From contig NZ_CP029480.1 in NCBI RefSeq assembly GCF_003258705.1, positions 2,108,001-2,172,000 on the forward strand: a DNA stretch of 64,000 nucleotides, written 5' to 3'. Every line of letters begins with the position of its first letter. The stretch's first letter is position 1. This stretch comes from Arcticibacterium luteifluviistationis (GTDB lineage Bacteria; Bacteroidota; Bacteroidia; Cytophagales; Spirosomataceae). Below the pieces are notes generated by a model. That model worked only from the letters and a program-made list of their open reading frames with translations, was not told the DNA's origin and did not search any database. Shown here piece after piece: positions 8,029-16,131 of the stretch. The position numbers were made by a program, and so were the translations under genes.

Positions 8029-8523
8029 TTATTGCGTAGGAGAAGCCATTTCAAATATAGACTCTTCAATAGTCTGATTTTTATGAATTAAACTTGAATT
8101 AAACCAACTTAATTTCACCTTGGAACTATCTACCGGGCTCTGATAAGCGAAAAGTATCTGTTCATCCATAAAATCCTCATCCAATTCAAGCCTATTAAGT
8201 ATAGTAAAAGATTCACTTAAAAGATATTTTCTTGTCTTACGATTCAGTGCTATAAAAGTTATACTTGGTTTGTAGGACATTGCTGTGTCCAACGTTTCCT
8301 TAGCAAATTCGGTTAACAATTTTTCATATTGACTCGGTCTTGATATCCAAATATTTTTAACGCCATAAACGTATTCGATTTCACCTTGCATATAATGTTT
8401 CGTAGTAATATATTCAATATCCTCCATTTCAATTTTGGTCTTAAAAAAAATCCATATTTCAAAGTAGTACACAAGAAAAAGAACTAAGAATACAAAGCCC
8501 GCCATTTTCATTTTACCTCCCAT
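8029..8523 (-). CDS. Hypothetical protein with N-terminal membrane anchor
   Basis: The 164-aa protein has one strong hydrophobic segment at about residues 7-28 with a short positive N-terminus (MGGKMK), so it is probably anchored in the inner membrane with its C-terminal domain outside. I recognise no family. It contains KTRKYLLSESFTIL and a final acidic region. Its start overlaps by 16 bases the end of the upstream 88-aa gene, which indicates translational coupling and a shared role. The pair reads away from the AraC regulator gene. Confidence 0.55.
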   Translation of the reverse strand: MGGKMKMAGFVFLVLFLVYYFEIWIFFKTKIEMEDIEYITTKHYMQGEIEYVYGVKNIWISRPSQYEKLLTEFAKETLDTAMSYKPSITFIALNRKTRKYLLSESFTILNRLELDEDFMDEQILFAYQSPVDSSKVKLSWFNSSLIHKNQTIEESIFEMASPTQ

Positions 8524-8774
8524 ATGCTTTTCATTTTAATTTCATAAGTCAAATAATCCGTAAAAGCTTTATAGTCATATTGATGTGGCAATATCCAATT
8601 TGACAAAACACCACCTCTATAATTATATTTAGCAACATTCACCGAACCTAGTACCACAATTGGCTTGCTATAATCATTCTCGTCTACACCAAATGTATAA
8701 AGGTATTGAACCAGCTCTGCAAGGCTTCTACCTTCGTTGCCGCGTTCACAAACCTCTGGTTTGTAAAAAGACAT
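8508..8774 (-). CDS. Hypothetical protein, 88 aa
   Basis: This is a short soluble protein of no recognised family. It contains ENDYSKPIVVLGSVNVAKYN in the middle and ends with an acidic/basic helix. It is the first gene of a two-gene unit, its 3' end overlapping the next gene by 16 bases. The tight overlap and the shared orientation are the main reasons to accept it. It might be the remaining part of a longer protein, since the N-terminus MSFYKPEVCERGNEGRSLAEL reads like the inside of a domain. Confidence 0.5.
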   Translation of the reverse strand: MSFYKPEVCERGNEGRSLAELVQYLYTFGVDENDYSKPIVVLGSVNVAKYNYRGGVLSNWILPHQYDYKAFTDYLTYEIKMKSIWEVK

Positions 8775-8858
8775 AAACTCTATGGCATTTCACTTTAAGC
8801 TTCAATCACCAAATTTAACAAAACCCCAAACCTCCCCCCACCCTAAAACGTATTTAAT

Positions 8859-8866
8859 TACATTTG
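8859..8866 (+). promoter_or_regulatory. Bacteroidota -7 box TACATTTG for the AraC gene
   Basis: TACATTTG matches TAnnTTTG and lies 19 bases before the ATG at 8886, implying a very short leader. Confidence 0.45.
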
Positions 8867-8885
8867 ACAATCACAAAAGAATCAC

Positions 8886-9731
8886 ATGCGTTACGAGGGG
8901 CCAAACCAGGAATATTTTGAGGTGGTAAACATTACCAGCGAAAACTGCTATTTGATAAAAGCCTCTAAAAACTCGGAGCTTTCTATGCTTTGGTTTGACT
9001 CTGACCAAAACCGCCTAAAAATAGATGGGGAAGAGCATGCCTTTAAAACCAACGAGCTGCTTTGCCTTACAGAATTTCATAAGGTAGAAACTGTCAACAT
9101 TGACAAACTCAGGCTCCTAAAGTTTAACAAGCCTTTTTACTGCATCCTAGACCACGACAGCGAGATAAGCTGCCGAGGAATTTTATATTTTGGTGCGGCT
9201 ACGCTACCTATCATAAGACCAGACGCCAAAGAACTAGACACCCTAGAAACCGTCTGGAAAATGCTATGCATAGAAATGGAGTCGCGAGACAACCTACAAC
9301 TAGAAATGCTACAGATGATGCTAAAAAGAATGCTGATACTCTGTACCAGAATTTATAAAGAGCAGCTGCAGTATGACATTTCGGGTGGTGAGTATGTAGA
9401 CAGCCTGCGTGCTTTCAATTATTTGGTAGAGCAGCACTTTAAAGAAAAACATAAAGTAGCCGACTACGCCGACCTCCTTCATATAAGCCCAAAGAGCCTT
9501 TCCAACCTCTTTAAGAAAATTGGCAGTAAAACGCCCCTTCAATACATTCAAGAAAGACGCTTGCTAGAAGCCAGAAGACTTTTAAAGTATAGCGAGCGTA
9601 GTATTTCTGAAATTGCTTTCCAACTTGGCTTCTCAGATTTGCAGGCTTTCAGCCGTTTTTTTAAGAATAATGAGGGTATTTCGCCCAACGACTTCAAGAA
9701 TTCTGAGCAAAAGGAAAAATTGCCAACTTAA
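8886..9731 (+). CDS. AraC family transcriptional regulator
   Basis: The 281-aa protein has a cupin-like N-terminal sensor domain (residues about 1-150) and a C-terminal AraC DNA-binding domain (about 175-275). The latter has two helix-turn-helix units: VADYADLLHISPKSLSNLFKK, and ISEIAFQLGFSDLQAFSRFF ending GISPNDF. Such regulators usually activate a neighbouring gene when a small ligand binds. The AhpD-like gene starts 85 bp downstream on the same strand and is the natural target. The inducer is unknown. The start is supported by a -7 box 20 bases upstream. Confidence 0.92.
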   Translation: MRYEGPNQEYFEVVNITSENCYLIKASKNSELSMLWFDSDQNRLKIDGEEHAFKTNELLCLTEFHKVETVNIDKLRLLKFNKPFYCILDHDSEISCRGILYFGAATLPIIRPDAKELDTLETVWKMLCIEMESRDNLQLEMLQMMLKRMLILCTRIYKEQLQYDISGGEYVDSLRAFNYLVEQHFKEKHKVADYADLLHISPKSLSNLFKKIGSKTPLQYIQERRLLEARRLLKYSERSISEIAFQLGFSDLQAFSRFFKNNEGISPNDFKNSEQKEKLPT

Positions 9732-9769
9732 AAGGAATTCATGCCTATTTAGGCCTTCTCGTATTGCTG

Positions 9770-9777
9770 CACCTTTG
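9770..9777 (+). promoter_or_regulatory. Near-consensus -7 box CACCTTTG
   Basis: CACCTTTG differs by one base from TAnnTTTG and lies 39 bases before the ATG of the AhpD-like gene. It suggests that gene has its own promoter, which the upstream AraC protein could control. Confidence 0.35.
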
Positions 9778-9816
9778 TAACATCATTTTGATAATAACAA
9801 TTAAAACAACAATACG

Positions 9817-10365
9817 ATGTCAACATTTAGTGTTCCAACAAGAGAAGAAGTTTCTGAAAACAATCAAGCCATTTTTGATAACCTTGAAAAAGGCTTAGGC
9901 TTTGTACCAAACCTTTATGCTTACTACGCCAAAAACGAAACGGCTCTAGCAGATTACCTTGCTTTACAAAACCGTAAGTCAACGCTTAAAGCCAAAGAAA
10001 GAGAAGTGATAAACTTGGTAGTGAGCGAGTACAATGGCTGTAAATATTGCCAGAGTGCCCACACCGTATTAGGTGGAATGAACGGTTTTACGGAAGAGCA
10101 AATCTTAGAATTAAGAGGTGGCACAGCCAGCTTTGATACCAAAACAGACGCCTTAGTAAAGTTCACACTTTCTGCCGCTGCCAATAAAGGAAAAGCCTCT
10201 GCAGAAAGCTTAGCAGCCTTTTTTGCAGCAGGATATACCGAAGCAAATTTGATAGATGTGGTGATAATAATAGGTGACAAAACCATCAGTAATTACATCC
10301 ATAACCTTGCAGGTTTCGCCATTGATTTCCCATTGGCACAAGAATTAAAAGCAGAATTAGTTTAA
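9817..10365 (+). CDS. Carboxymuconolactone decarboxylase / AhpD-like family protein
   Basis: The 182-aa all-helical protein has the AhpD-type signature EYNGCKYCQSAHT, giving C75-x-x-C78 and H82. This set forms the thiol redox site of alkylhydroperoxidase-D-like proteins. The family includes peroxidases and many members of unknown substrate. Together with the AraC regulator just upstream it forms a regulator-enzyme pair seen widely in bacteria, probably for stress by an electrophile or peroxide. The cysteine pair suggests a redox enzyme, not the decarboxylase branch. Two hairpins follow the stop codon. Confidence 0.9.
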   Translation: MSTFSVPTREEVSENNQAIFDNLEKGLGFVPNLYAYYAKNETALADYLALQNRKSTLKAKEREVINLVVSEYNGCKYCQSAHTVLGGMNGFTEEQILELRGGTASFDTKTDALVKFTLSAAANKGKASAESLAAFFAAGYTEANLIDVVIIIGDKTISNYIHNLAGFAIDFPLAQELKAELV

Positions 10366-10367
10366 CA

Positions 10368-10413
10368 GCTCCAAAGGAGCAATATATGCTTAGCGAGGGG
10401 ACTTACCCCTCGC
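10368..10413 (+). terminator. Two consecutive hairpins after the AhpD-like gene
   Basis: GCTCC-AAA-GGAGC at 10368-10380 and GCGAGGGG-ACTTA-CCCCTCGC at 10393-10413 are both perfect stems directly after the stop codon. There is no long T-run, so termination is likely but not certain. The second hairpin resembles the short GC-rich hairpins of the intergenic arrays elsewhere in this window. Confidence 0.45.
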
Positions 10414-10477
10414 ATAAAGCAAAATCATATTTTATAAAATTTCAATAACACTGGTATCCATTAAATATTAAAAAGCA

Positions 10478-10638
10478 AATTCCTTTTATCTCCCTGTACT
10501 GTTTGAACATAGTCAAAATTCAAACATCAAAAACATAAACCAACAGTAATAAGAATTTTGTCTGTGTGAGTTTACAGGGTGCTGTTTTTTTTGCTTCGTT
10601 TTTTTTCGAAAAAAAATGACGTCCCCACTGGAAAGTGA
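10478..10638 (+). repeat. Dispersed intergenic repeat, copy 1
   Basis: About 75 bp (10564-10638) is almost identical, in inverted orientation, to 61171-61245. It runs from GTGTGAGTTTACAGGGTGCTG through homopolymer T and A tracts around TTTGCTTCG to GACGTCCCCACTGGAAAGTGA. Weaker similarity extends left through CTGTACTGTTTGAA to about 10478. Any short reading frame here is a shadow of the repeat, not a gene. Confidence 0.8.
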
Positions 10639-10740
10639 GCGAAGAATAAAGAAACCGAAGTTTTATAAATACAGAAAAGGCTTCTTTCATTTCCCGAATG
10701 GACGTTTTGATTTTTAAGGAAACCCTCAAATAACAATACA

Positions 10741-11112
10741 ATGAAAAATTTACTAGCTGCATTAGTAGCAACATTCGCTCTTACATTTTCTACCACTACT
10801 TACGCTCAGTCTGACGCCAAAGTGGTAACATTAGAACAAACTGAAGGTGCATTTACGCAGAAAAGCTTAACGCTAGAGCCAGGTACCTATGTATTTAAAG
10901 TTGCCAATAATGGTGTAAACCATGACCTTGGTTTTGTGCTAACGCCAAAAGGAAAGTCTGACGAAGCTCACCATATCAAAGAGGCTTATGTAACAGAACT
11001 TATCAAAGAAGGAACAAGCTCAACAAGTAAAGTAGTGACTTTGAAAAAAGGTGAATACGAGTACTTTTGCCCACTAAATCCTACGCCTAAGTATACCTTG
11101 GTAGTGAAATAA
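10741..11112 (+). CDS. Secreted cupredoxin-like domain protein lacking part of the copper site
   Basis: The 123-aa protein has a signal peptide (about 22 residues, ending YAQ) and one cupredoxin-like beta sandwich. The expected first ligand is H61 in VNHDLGF, and C110 lies in EYEYFCPLNPTP. In true type 1 copper proteins a His and usually a Met follow the Cys within about ten residues; here no His or Met follows C110. Copper binding is thus doubtful unless another residue substitutes. It is a stand-alone exported protein with a bidirectional terminator shared with the convergent OmpA gene. The start fits the signal peptide. Confidence 0.8.
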   Translation: MKNLLAALVATFALTFSTTTYAQSDAKVVTLEQTEGAFTQKSLTLEPGTYVFKVANNGVNHDLGFVLTPKGKSDEAHHIKEAYVTELIKEGTSSTSKVVTLKKGEYEYFCPLNPTPKYTLVVK

Positions 11113-11133
11113 GAAAAAACACAAATTATGAAA

Positions 11134-11172
11134 AAAAATGCCCCAAGGTGATTTTACCAAGGGGCATTTTTT
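11134..11172. terminator. Bidirectional terminator between convergent genes
   Basis: AAAATGCCCC and GGGGCATTTT form a 10-11-bp stem with an inner GGT/ACC pair and A- and T-runs on both flanks. It serves the cupredoxin-like gene on the plus strand and the OmpA gene on the minus strand. Confidence 0.85.
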
Positions 11173-11194
11173 ATTTATATAAATGAGCCTGTTT

Positions 11195-11944
11195 CTATGC
11201 CGCTTCTGCAGCCTGTTCTCTCATTTGGTTTGAAGGGAGAATCAAGAAATCTACTCGTCTGTTTCTATCTCTGTTTATTTTAGAACTGTTCTGATAATCT
11301 GGATATTTCTCACCATAACTATCTATAAAGAATCTGCTCTCATCCACTCCACATCCTTTCAGATAATTGGCTGCTATGGCCGCTCTTCTAAAAGCCAATT
11401 TCTCATTAAAGTCCGCAGAACCTGAAGCGTCTGTACGTCCAGCTACTAAAATATAGGTATCAGGCTCTTGTTGTAAGTTAAAGGCTAGTTTCCTAAGAGC
11501 TGTTTTGGCATCTTCGTTAAGAATAAAATCTTCTACACCATACATATCACCTTTATCTAGGGCTACTATCACACCCTCTCCAAAATGTAAAACGGTAGCC
11601 TCTTGATTTAAATTAGCGTTCAAATCTTTTGCATATGTTTTCATCCAATCTGAAAGCAAACTACCTGTTTTACCTTCTGTGCTGTATTTAGAAATGGTGT
11701 CGGCCAATGGGAAATTGTAAGCCACTTCGTTGTTATAAACTTCGTCTGTAAAAATCACTTGGTCCTCAGCTACCGAATTATTGGTGGCCGTGGCAGCTTC
11801 TATTTCCATGTCTCCGGTGTTATCCATCATGTCCATATTCTCTGTCATTTCCATGTCTGTGTTTTCAGATTCTGAATCGTTGTTACATCCGATAGCGAAC
11901 GTTGAAATGAATATAGAACCGATAAGTATTTTTGCGTATTTCAT
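11195..11944 (-). CDS. OmpA family lipoprotein
   Basis: The 249-aa protein starts with a lipoprotein signal peptide with its lipobox cysteine at C20 (FAIGC). An acidic Met/Asp/Glu/Asn-rich linker (about 21-75) follows. The C-terminal OmpA-like peptidoglycan-binding domain (about 130-240) contains VAGRTDASGSADFNEKLAFRR and a final INRDRNRRVDF. The domain anchors outer-membrane lipoproteins non-covalently to peptidoglycan. The methionine-rich linker (DMEMTENMDMMDN) could bind metal ions, but that is speculation. It is convergent with the cupredoxin-like gene and its own promoter lies at about 11945-12000. Confidence 0.9.
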   Translation of the reverse strand: MKYAKILIGSIFISTFAIGCNNDSESENTDMEMTENMDMMDNTGDMEIEAATATNNSVAEDQVIFTDEVYNNEVAYNFPLADTISKYSTEGKTGSLLSDWMKTYAKDLNANLNQEATVLHFGEGVIVALDKGDMYGVEDFILNEDAKTALRKLAFNLQQEPDTYILVAGRTDASGSADFNEKLAFRRAAIAANYLKGCGVDESRFFIDSYGEKYPDYQNSSKINRDRNRRVDFLILPSNQMREQAAEAA

Positions 11945-12202
11945 AATTGTAAATAGTTTTGATTTGTACTGGGAACACTTAAAAGCCTATTCCCGCAAAC
12001 TTTCTTAGGTTCTTCTTGCGGAAAGTGTGGAATTACAGCCCCAATCGGTAAATAGTTGATACGCTTTATATAGAAATCAATCCATTACAAGTCTTAAACC
12101 AATTGACTCAATCTTTGAACTTATATAACGCAATACACTATTCCTGATTAATTCACCTAATTCATAGATTGAAAGTGACAAGAAATAATTATTATAATTC
12201 AA

Positions 12203-13123
12203 ATGCCTTTCTACCATAATTTTTCAGCTATGCCAAAAAGAGTAAAATTTGATTTCGAAATTCACTTCACCAACGGTGGAAATATCAAAGGAGAAGACTT
12301 TCGTCTAGATATAGTTGGTCACCAGATTTCCGAACAAGAACTGGCAGACTATTTAGTCACAGACTTAAATCTGCTCATGGTGGGCCAAACTAAAATTTTG
12401 AACAAAGTAATATTTGAGGAAGCTCATAAACGAAAACCTATCAATGTTAAAACTGACGCTAACTTACTAATAGACTTAAGTCACACCATAGAAAATGGAC
12501 TTATCACTTACAAAGGACTTCCAGCCCCTATCATCTGTGATTTTTTGAGTAGAGAAGACTCAAAAGAGTTTTACGAAGAAGGCACCCAGTTTCAAATTGG
12601 CAAAATAGAAATGGTGACCAATACTGGTACCTATATAGACTGCCCATTTCATAGATATGAAAATGGAAAAGACCTTTCTGAGGTAGCATTAGAGCGTTTT
12701 GTAGATTTGGATGCCGTAGTGATTCGTATTCCGTTTTCAGAAACCATTGAAATAACAGCCGATCATCTCAAAAACTATGAAATAAGAAACAAGGCTGTAT
12801 TAATCCAAACCGACTGGGACAAGCACTGGAATACGGAGCAATATTACGAGAACAACCCCTATTTGACCGAAGGGGCGGCAGCATACCTGAGAGATTGTGC
12901 CGTAAAACTGGTAGGAATAGACTCGTATAATATAGACGACACCCGAGGTAAAAACCGACCTGTACACACCACACTTTTAGGAGCCGAAATTCTGATAGTG
13001 GAGCATCTCTGTAATCTTTATTTACTTCCTGATGATGGTTTTACTTTTAGTGCCGTTCCTCCCAAATTCAAAGGAGTTGGTACATTTCCTGTAAGAGCTT
13101 TTGCCAAGTTAAATAAGAGATAA
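12203..13123 (+). CDS. Cyclase family protein (kynurenine-formamidase fold) with altered metal motif
   Basis: The 306-aa protein has a cyclase/KynB-like domain from about residue 85 to 300: LIDLSHTIENGLITYKGLP, then a divergent metal motif, DSYNIDD, RPVHTTLLGAEI and a C-terminal AVPPKFKGVGTFPVRAFA. The family motif HxGTHxDxPxH appears as NTGTYIDCPFH (140-150), so two of the usual zinc-ligand histidines are Asn and Tyr while D146 and H150 remain. Members hydrolyse small amides or lactones. An N-terminal 80-residue extension (KFDFEIHFTNGG...) is of unknown family and may be a fused domain. An alternative start is Met10 (12230). Confidence 0.8.
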   Translation: MPFYHNFSAMPKRVKFDFEIHFTNGGNIKGEDFRLDIVGHQISEQELADYLVTDLNLLMVGQTKILNKVIFEEAHKRKPINVKTDANLLIDLSHTIENGLITYKGLPAPIICDFLSREDSKEFYEEGTQFQIGKIEMVTNTGTYIDCPFHRYENGKDLSEVALERFVDLDAVVIRIPFSETIEITADHLKNYEIRNKAVLIQTDWDKHWNTEQYYENNPYLTEGAAAYLRDCAVKLVGIDSYNIDDTRGKNRPVHTTLLGAEILIVEHLCNLYLLPDDGFTFSAVPPKFKGVGTFPVRAFAKLNKR

Positions 13124-13322
13124 TCAAACACACAGCGTACGTTTTTGAAGACAATGCTCATCTTGTTTCAAATATTCAACATTCGCTTAAACTTCATAAA
13201 CCCCTCATAATAAATAACTTTAGCTAAAAAAAAACATTTCCCCTCAATGGTGAGTTTCAAAAAAACTTTTCTTATTGTAGTTACATATACTATATTTACA
13301 ACTACAAAATAAACAAATACCA

Positions 13323-13685
13323 ATGAGACGATTAGAATTCACATCCCTTCAAGTAACAGATTTGGAAGTATCCAAAGCATTTTACACCGAAAAACTAGGT
13401 TTTAAAGTCTCCGAAATGAAAAATCCCGATGCAGTGGTTTTTAGTTTTAATAAAGGTGAAGCCAGCTTTGCTATTCGAAAACCTTTTGGAAGTTTGGCTA
13501 ATAAAGACCTTGGAGTTGGCGTATCCACTTGGTTTGCAATTGATGAAAAGATAGAAGAACTACAAGCCAGTTTACAAGAAAAAAAGGTCAATATTTTAGG
13601 AGAAATAATGGATACACCCTTTGGCAAAGCCCTCCATATTTTAGACCCAGACGGTTATAAACTAACTTTTCTAGAACTTAAGTAA
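13323..13685 (+). CDS. VOC family protein (glyoxalase/bleomycin-resistance fold)
   Basis: The 120-aa protein fits a single vicinal-oxygen-chelate domain. It begins LEFTSLQVTDLEVSKAFYTEKLGFKV and ends GKALHILDPDGYKLTFLELK, with the conserved DPDG turn and the metal-type Glu in the last strand. The first-strand His typical of glyoxalase I is replaced (LEFTSLQV), so the metal site may be incomplete. It is the first gene of a tight operon (gaps of 5 and 7 bp) with an EVE-domain gene and a MarR regulator, which suggests MarR-controlled handling of a small toxic compound. Confidence 0.88.
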   Translation: MRRLEFTSLQVTDLEVSKAFYTEKLGFKVSEMKNPDAVVFSFNKGEASFAIRKPFGSLANKDLGVGVSTWFAIDEKIEELQASLQEKKVNILGEIMDTPFGKALHILDPDGYKLTFLELK

Positions 13686-13690
13686 GTCCA

Positions 13691-14107
13691 ATGAAACAAA
13701 AATATTGGATAATAGTGGCCTCAAAAGACCATGTAGAAACTGGCGTAGCCGGAGGCATAGCACAAACCTGCCATGGCAAGGCATCACCTTTAAAAAGGAT
13801 GCAAAAAGACGATTTTGTATTATTCTATTCCAGTAAAAAAACTCTTGGTAAAGCTGACAAATGCCAAGAGTTTACCGCCTTAGGAAAAGTAAAAGATGAT
13901 GAAGTTTTTCAGTTTCAAATGACCGCAGACTTTCAACCATTCCGAAGACGAATTGACTTTATACCAAGCACTTCTGTCTCCATTTTACCATTGATTAACG
14001 ACTTGCACTTCATTCAAAACAAAAAGCATTGGGGATATCCATTTCGTTTTGGTTTCTTTGAAATAGATCAACACGACTTTGATTTAATTTCAACCCAAAT
14101 CCTATAA
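13691..14107 (+). CDS. EVE domain-containing protein
   Basis: The 138-aa protein matches the UPF0310/EVE (PUA-like) fold. It starts KYWIIVASKDHVETGVAGGIAQTCHGK, continues with MQKDDFVLFYSS and EFTALGKV, and ends with NKKHWGYPFRFGFFEID, a conserved element. EVE domains bind modified bases in DNA or RNA, and many stand-alone members have no known role. It is the middle gene of the VOC-EVE-MarR operon. The start 5 bp after the previous stop fits the usual N-terminus. Confidence 0.88.
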   Translation: MKQKYWIIVASKDHVETGVAGGIAQTCHGKASPLKRMQKDDFVLFYSSKKTLGKADKCQEFTALGKVKDDEVFQFQMTADFQPFRRRIDFIPSTSVSILPLINDLHFIQNKKHWGYPFRFGFFEIDQHDFDLISTQIL

Positions 14108-14114
14108 CATATAT

Positions 14115-14573
14115 ATGTCCCAAAAAGTAGAATTCAGCTTTAATAGCCCGAATGACAGTCCGGGCTATCTTCTGGGTCAGGTCACTATTCTCTGGCAAAG
14201 AAAACTAAAAAAGAGCCTTGACCCATTAAATCTAACGCACACGCAGTTTATTATTCTTGCGGCACTCGGTTGGCTTTCTAGAGAAAGCAACAAGGTCACC
14301 CAAGTAGAAATTGCCAACCAAGGAAACTTAGACCGTATGATGGTTTCTAAGGTTTTACGAACATTGGAATCTAAAACATTTGTAAGCCGTAAGGAGCACG
14401 AAACAGACACCAGAGCCAAGGTTATTAAACTAACCACATTGGGCACAAAAGTGCTTCAAGATGCCATTTTGAAAGTGGAGGAAACTGACCTAGAATTTTT
14501 CTCAAAGATTGATAGAGACTTGGTATCTTTTAATAAAGATATGGTAAAGCTCTTAGCAGAGAACGGACTTTAG
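14115..14573 (+). CDS. MarR family transcriptional regulator
   Basis: The 152-aa protein has the MarR winged helix from about residue 30 to 135: LNLTHTQFIILAAL, VTQVEIANQGNLDRMMVSKVL as recognition helix region, and the wing with ETDTRAKVIKLTTLG. MarR proteins usually repress their own operon and are released by small ligands or oxidation. No cysteine suggests redox sensing. It is the last gene of the VOC-EVE-MarR operon and likely controls it; no operator palindrome could be singled out. Confidence 0.92.
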   Translation: MSQKVEFSFNSPNDSPGYLLGQVTILWQRKLKKSLDPLNLTHTQFIILAALGWLSRESNKVTQVEIANQGNLDRMMVSKVLRTLESKTFVSRKEHETDTRAKVIKLTTLGTKVLQDAILKVEETDLEFFSKIDRDLVSFNKDMVKLLAENGL

Positions 14574-14659
14574 TAAAACCAGCCTTATTTATAACTCAAT
14601 AACAGCCCTAAAACACTAATGAATCGATTAACTGGCTTTCAGACATCAATAAATATGTC

Positions 14660-14667
14660 TAAGTTTG
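14660..14667 (+). promoter_or_regulatory. Bacteroidota -7 box TAAGTTTG for the GH28 gene
   Basis: TAAGTTTG matches TAnnTTTG and lies 43 bases before the ATG at 14711. Confidence 0.45.
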
Positions 14668-14710
14668 CACCAAATTCAAGCCATATAAAGTATTAATTAT
14701 TAGCTTCATA

Positions 14711-16072
14711 ATGAAAAACCTATTCCTTTCTCTGCTCGCATCCTCCCTACTCTATTCTTGCTCTAAAAACATCCCAACAATTTCTTATGAAGAAATCACT
14801 TTCGACGTTCCTTTTGAAATGGAAGCCATCAAAGTACCTAACTTTAGTGCCTTTGAGTCCTTGTCTATTTTAGATTTTGGAGCCGAAGCTGGAAACCAAC
14901 AAAAAAACACCGAAGCCATAGCAAAGGCCATAAGCCAAGCAAATAAAAATGGAGGAGGAAGAGTAATTATCCCATCTGGCGAATGGTTAACTGGTCCCAT
15001 TCATTTCAAAAGCAATGTGGAATTACACCTTTCAGAGGGTTCCGTACTTTTATTTTCTGACAAGCCAGAAGATTACTTGCCCGCCGTTCACACGTCATGG
15101 GAAGGTATGGAATGCTATAATTACTCCCCCCTGATTTATGCATATGAGTCCCAAAATATCGCCATCACTGGTACCGGCGAATTAAAAGCCAAAATGGATG
15201 TTTGGGAAAAGTGGTTTGCTCGCCCAGCTCCTCATATGAATAGCCTTAAACATCTTTACACCATGGCTTCCACAGGTGTTCCTGTAGAAGAAAGACAAAT
15301 GGTAAATGACAGTTCGCATTTAAGGCCACATTTCATTCAATTTAATCGTTGCGAAAACGTCTTGATGGAAGGTGTTACTGTCACTAACAGCCCTTTTTGG
15401 ACCATCCACCCTTACCTTTCAAAAGATGTGGTTATCCGAAACATAAACGTTTACGCTCACGGGCACAATAATGACGGTGTTGACCCAGAAATGAGTCAAA
15501 ATGTACTCATAGAAAATTGTATTTTCGACCAAGGAGATGATGCAGTTTCTATAAAATCTGGAAGAAATCAAGATGCGTGGCGACTTAATACACCTTCTAA
15601 AAACATAGTTCTTAGAAACCTAACGGTCAAAAATGGTCACGAATTAGTAGCACTCGGTAGTGAACTCTCTGGCGGTATAGAAAATGTATTTGTCGACAAT
15701 TGTGAGGTACTAGAGGGTGCCAAACTTTCTCACCTACTTTTTATTAAAACCAACGAACGCCGAGGTGGATACGTTAAAAACATTTTTATCAATAATGTAA
15801 AATCGGGTAAAATAGATAAAGGAGTTTTAGGGATAGAAACCGATGTACTTTATCAATGGCGTGACCTAGTGCCTACTTATGAGCGTAGACTCACACCTAT
15901 TAGCAATATTTTTCTTACTAATATAAAATCAGCTGACGTCAAGTTTGTATCTCGAATTTTAGGGCAAGAAGAATTACCTGTTGAGAATATTTCATTGAAA
16001 AATGTTAGCGTAGATACTTTTGGAGACAAAAAACACATTCATGAAAATGTCATAAACTTCACAGAAGAGTAG
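14711..16072 (+). CDS. Glycoside hydrolase family 28 lipoprotein (polygalacturonase-like)
   Basis: The 453-aa protein has a lipoprotein signal peptide with C17 and a right-handed beta-helix of the GH28 type. Catalytic motifs are visible: N254-D255-G-V-D258-P (family NTDG), G275-D276-D277 and H310 in NGHELV (family GHG), with FIKTNERRGGYV as the substrate-binding strand. GH28 enzymes cleave galacturonan or rhamnogalacturonan by inversion, and the long open cleft would fit an exo-type or oligosaccharide-acting enzyme. It is probably surface-attached. It lies away from the SusCD block and could feed pectin fragments into it, but no other pectin gene is here. Confidence 0.9.
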   Translation: MKNLFLSLLASSLLYSCSKNIPTISYEEITFDVPFEMEAIKVPNFSAFESLSILDFGAEAGNQQKNTEAIAKAISQANKNGGGRVIIPSGEWLTGPIHFKSNVELHLSEGSVLLFSDKPEDYLPAVHTSWEGMECYNYSPLIYAYESQNIAITGTGELKAKMDVWEKWFARPAPHMNSLKHLYTMASTGVPVEERQMVNDSSHLRPHFIQFNRCENVLMEGVTVTNSPFWTIHPYLSKDVVIRNINVYAHGHNNDGVDPEMSQNVLIENCIFDQGDDAVSIKSGRNQDAWRLNTPSKNIVLRNLTVKNGHELVALGSELSGGIENVFVDNCEVLEGAKLSHLLFIKTNERRGGYVKNIFINNVKSGKIDKGVLGIETDVLYQWRDLVPTYERRLTPISNIFLTNIKSADVKFVSRILGQEELPVENISLKNVSVDTFGDKKHIHENVINFTEE

Positions 16073-16110
16073 TTCTAAGTTTCTTAGCAAACATTTAAGG
16101 TTCAAACCCT

Positions 16111-16118
16111 TACTTTTG
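16111..16118 (+). promoter_or_regulatory. Bacteroidota -7 box TACTTTTG for the glycosylase gene
   Basis: TACTTTTG matches TAnnTTTG and ends 13 bases before the ATG at 16132, giving a nearly leaderless mRNA. Confidence 0.4.
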
Positions 16119-16131
16119 AATAAAAAAAGCG

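Noticed and set aside
10520-10796. Two overlapping minus-strand reading frames of 74-84 aa
   Set aside because: They translate the dispersed repeat and the antisense of the cupredoxin start; composition is low-complexity and there is no support for a gene.
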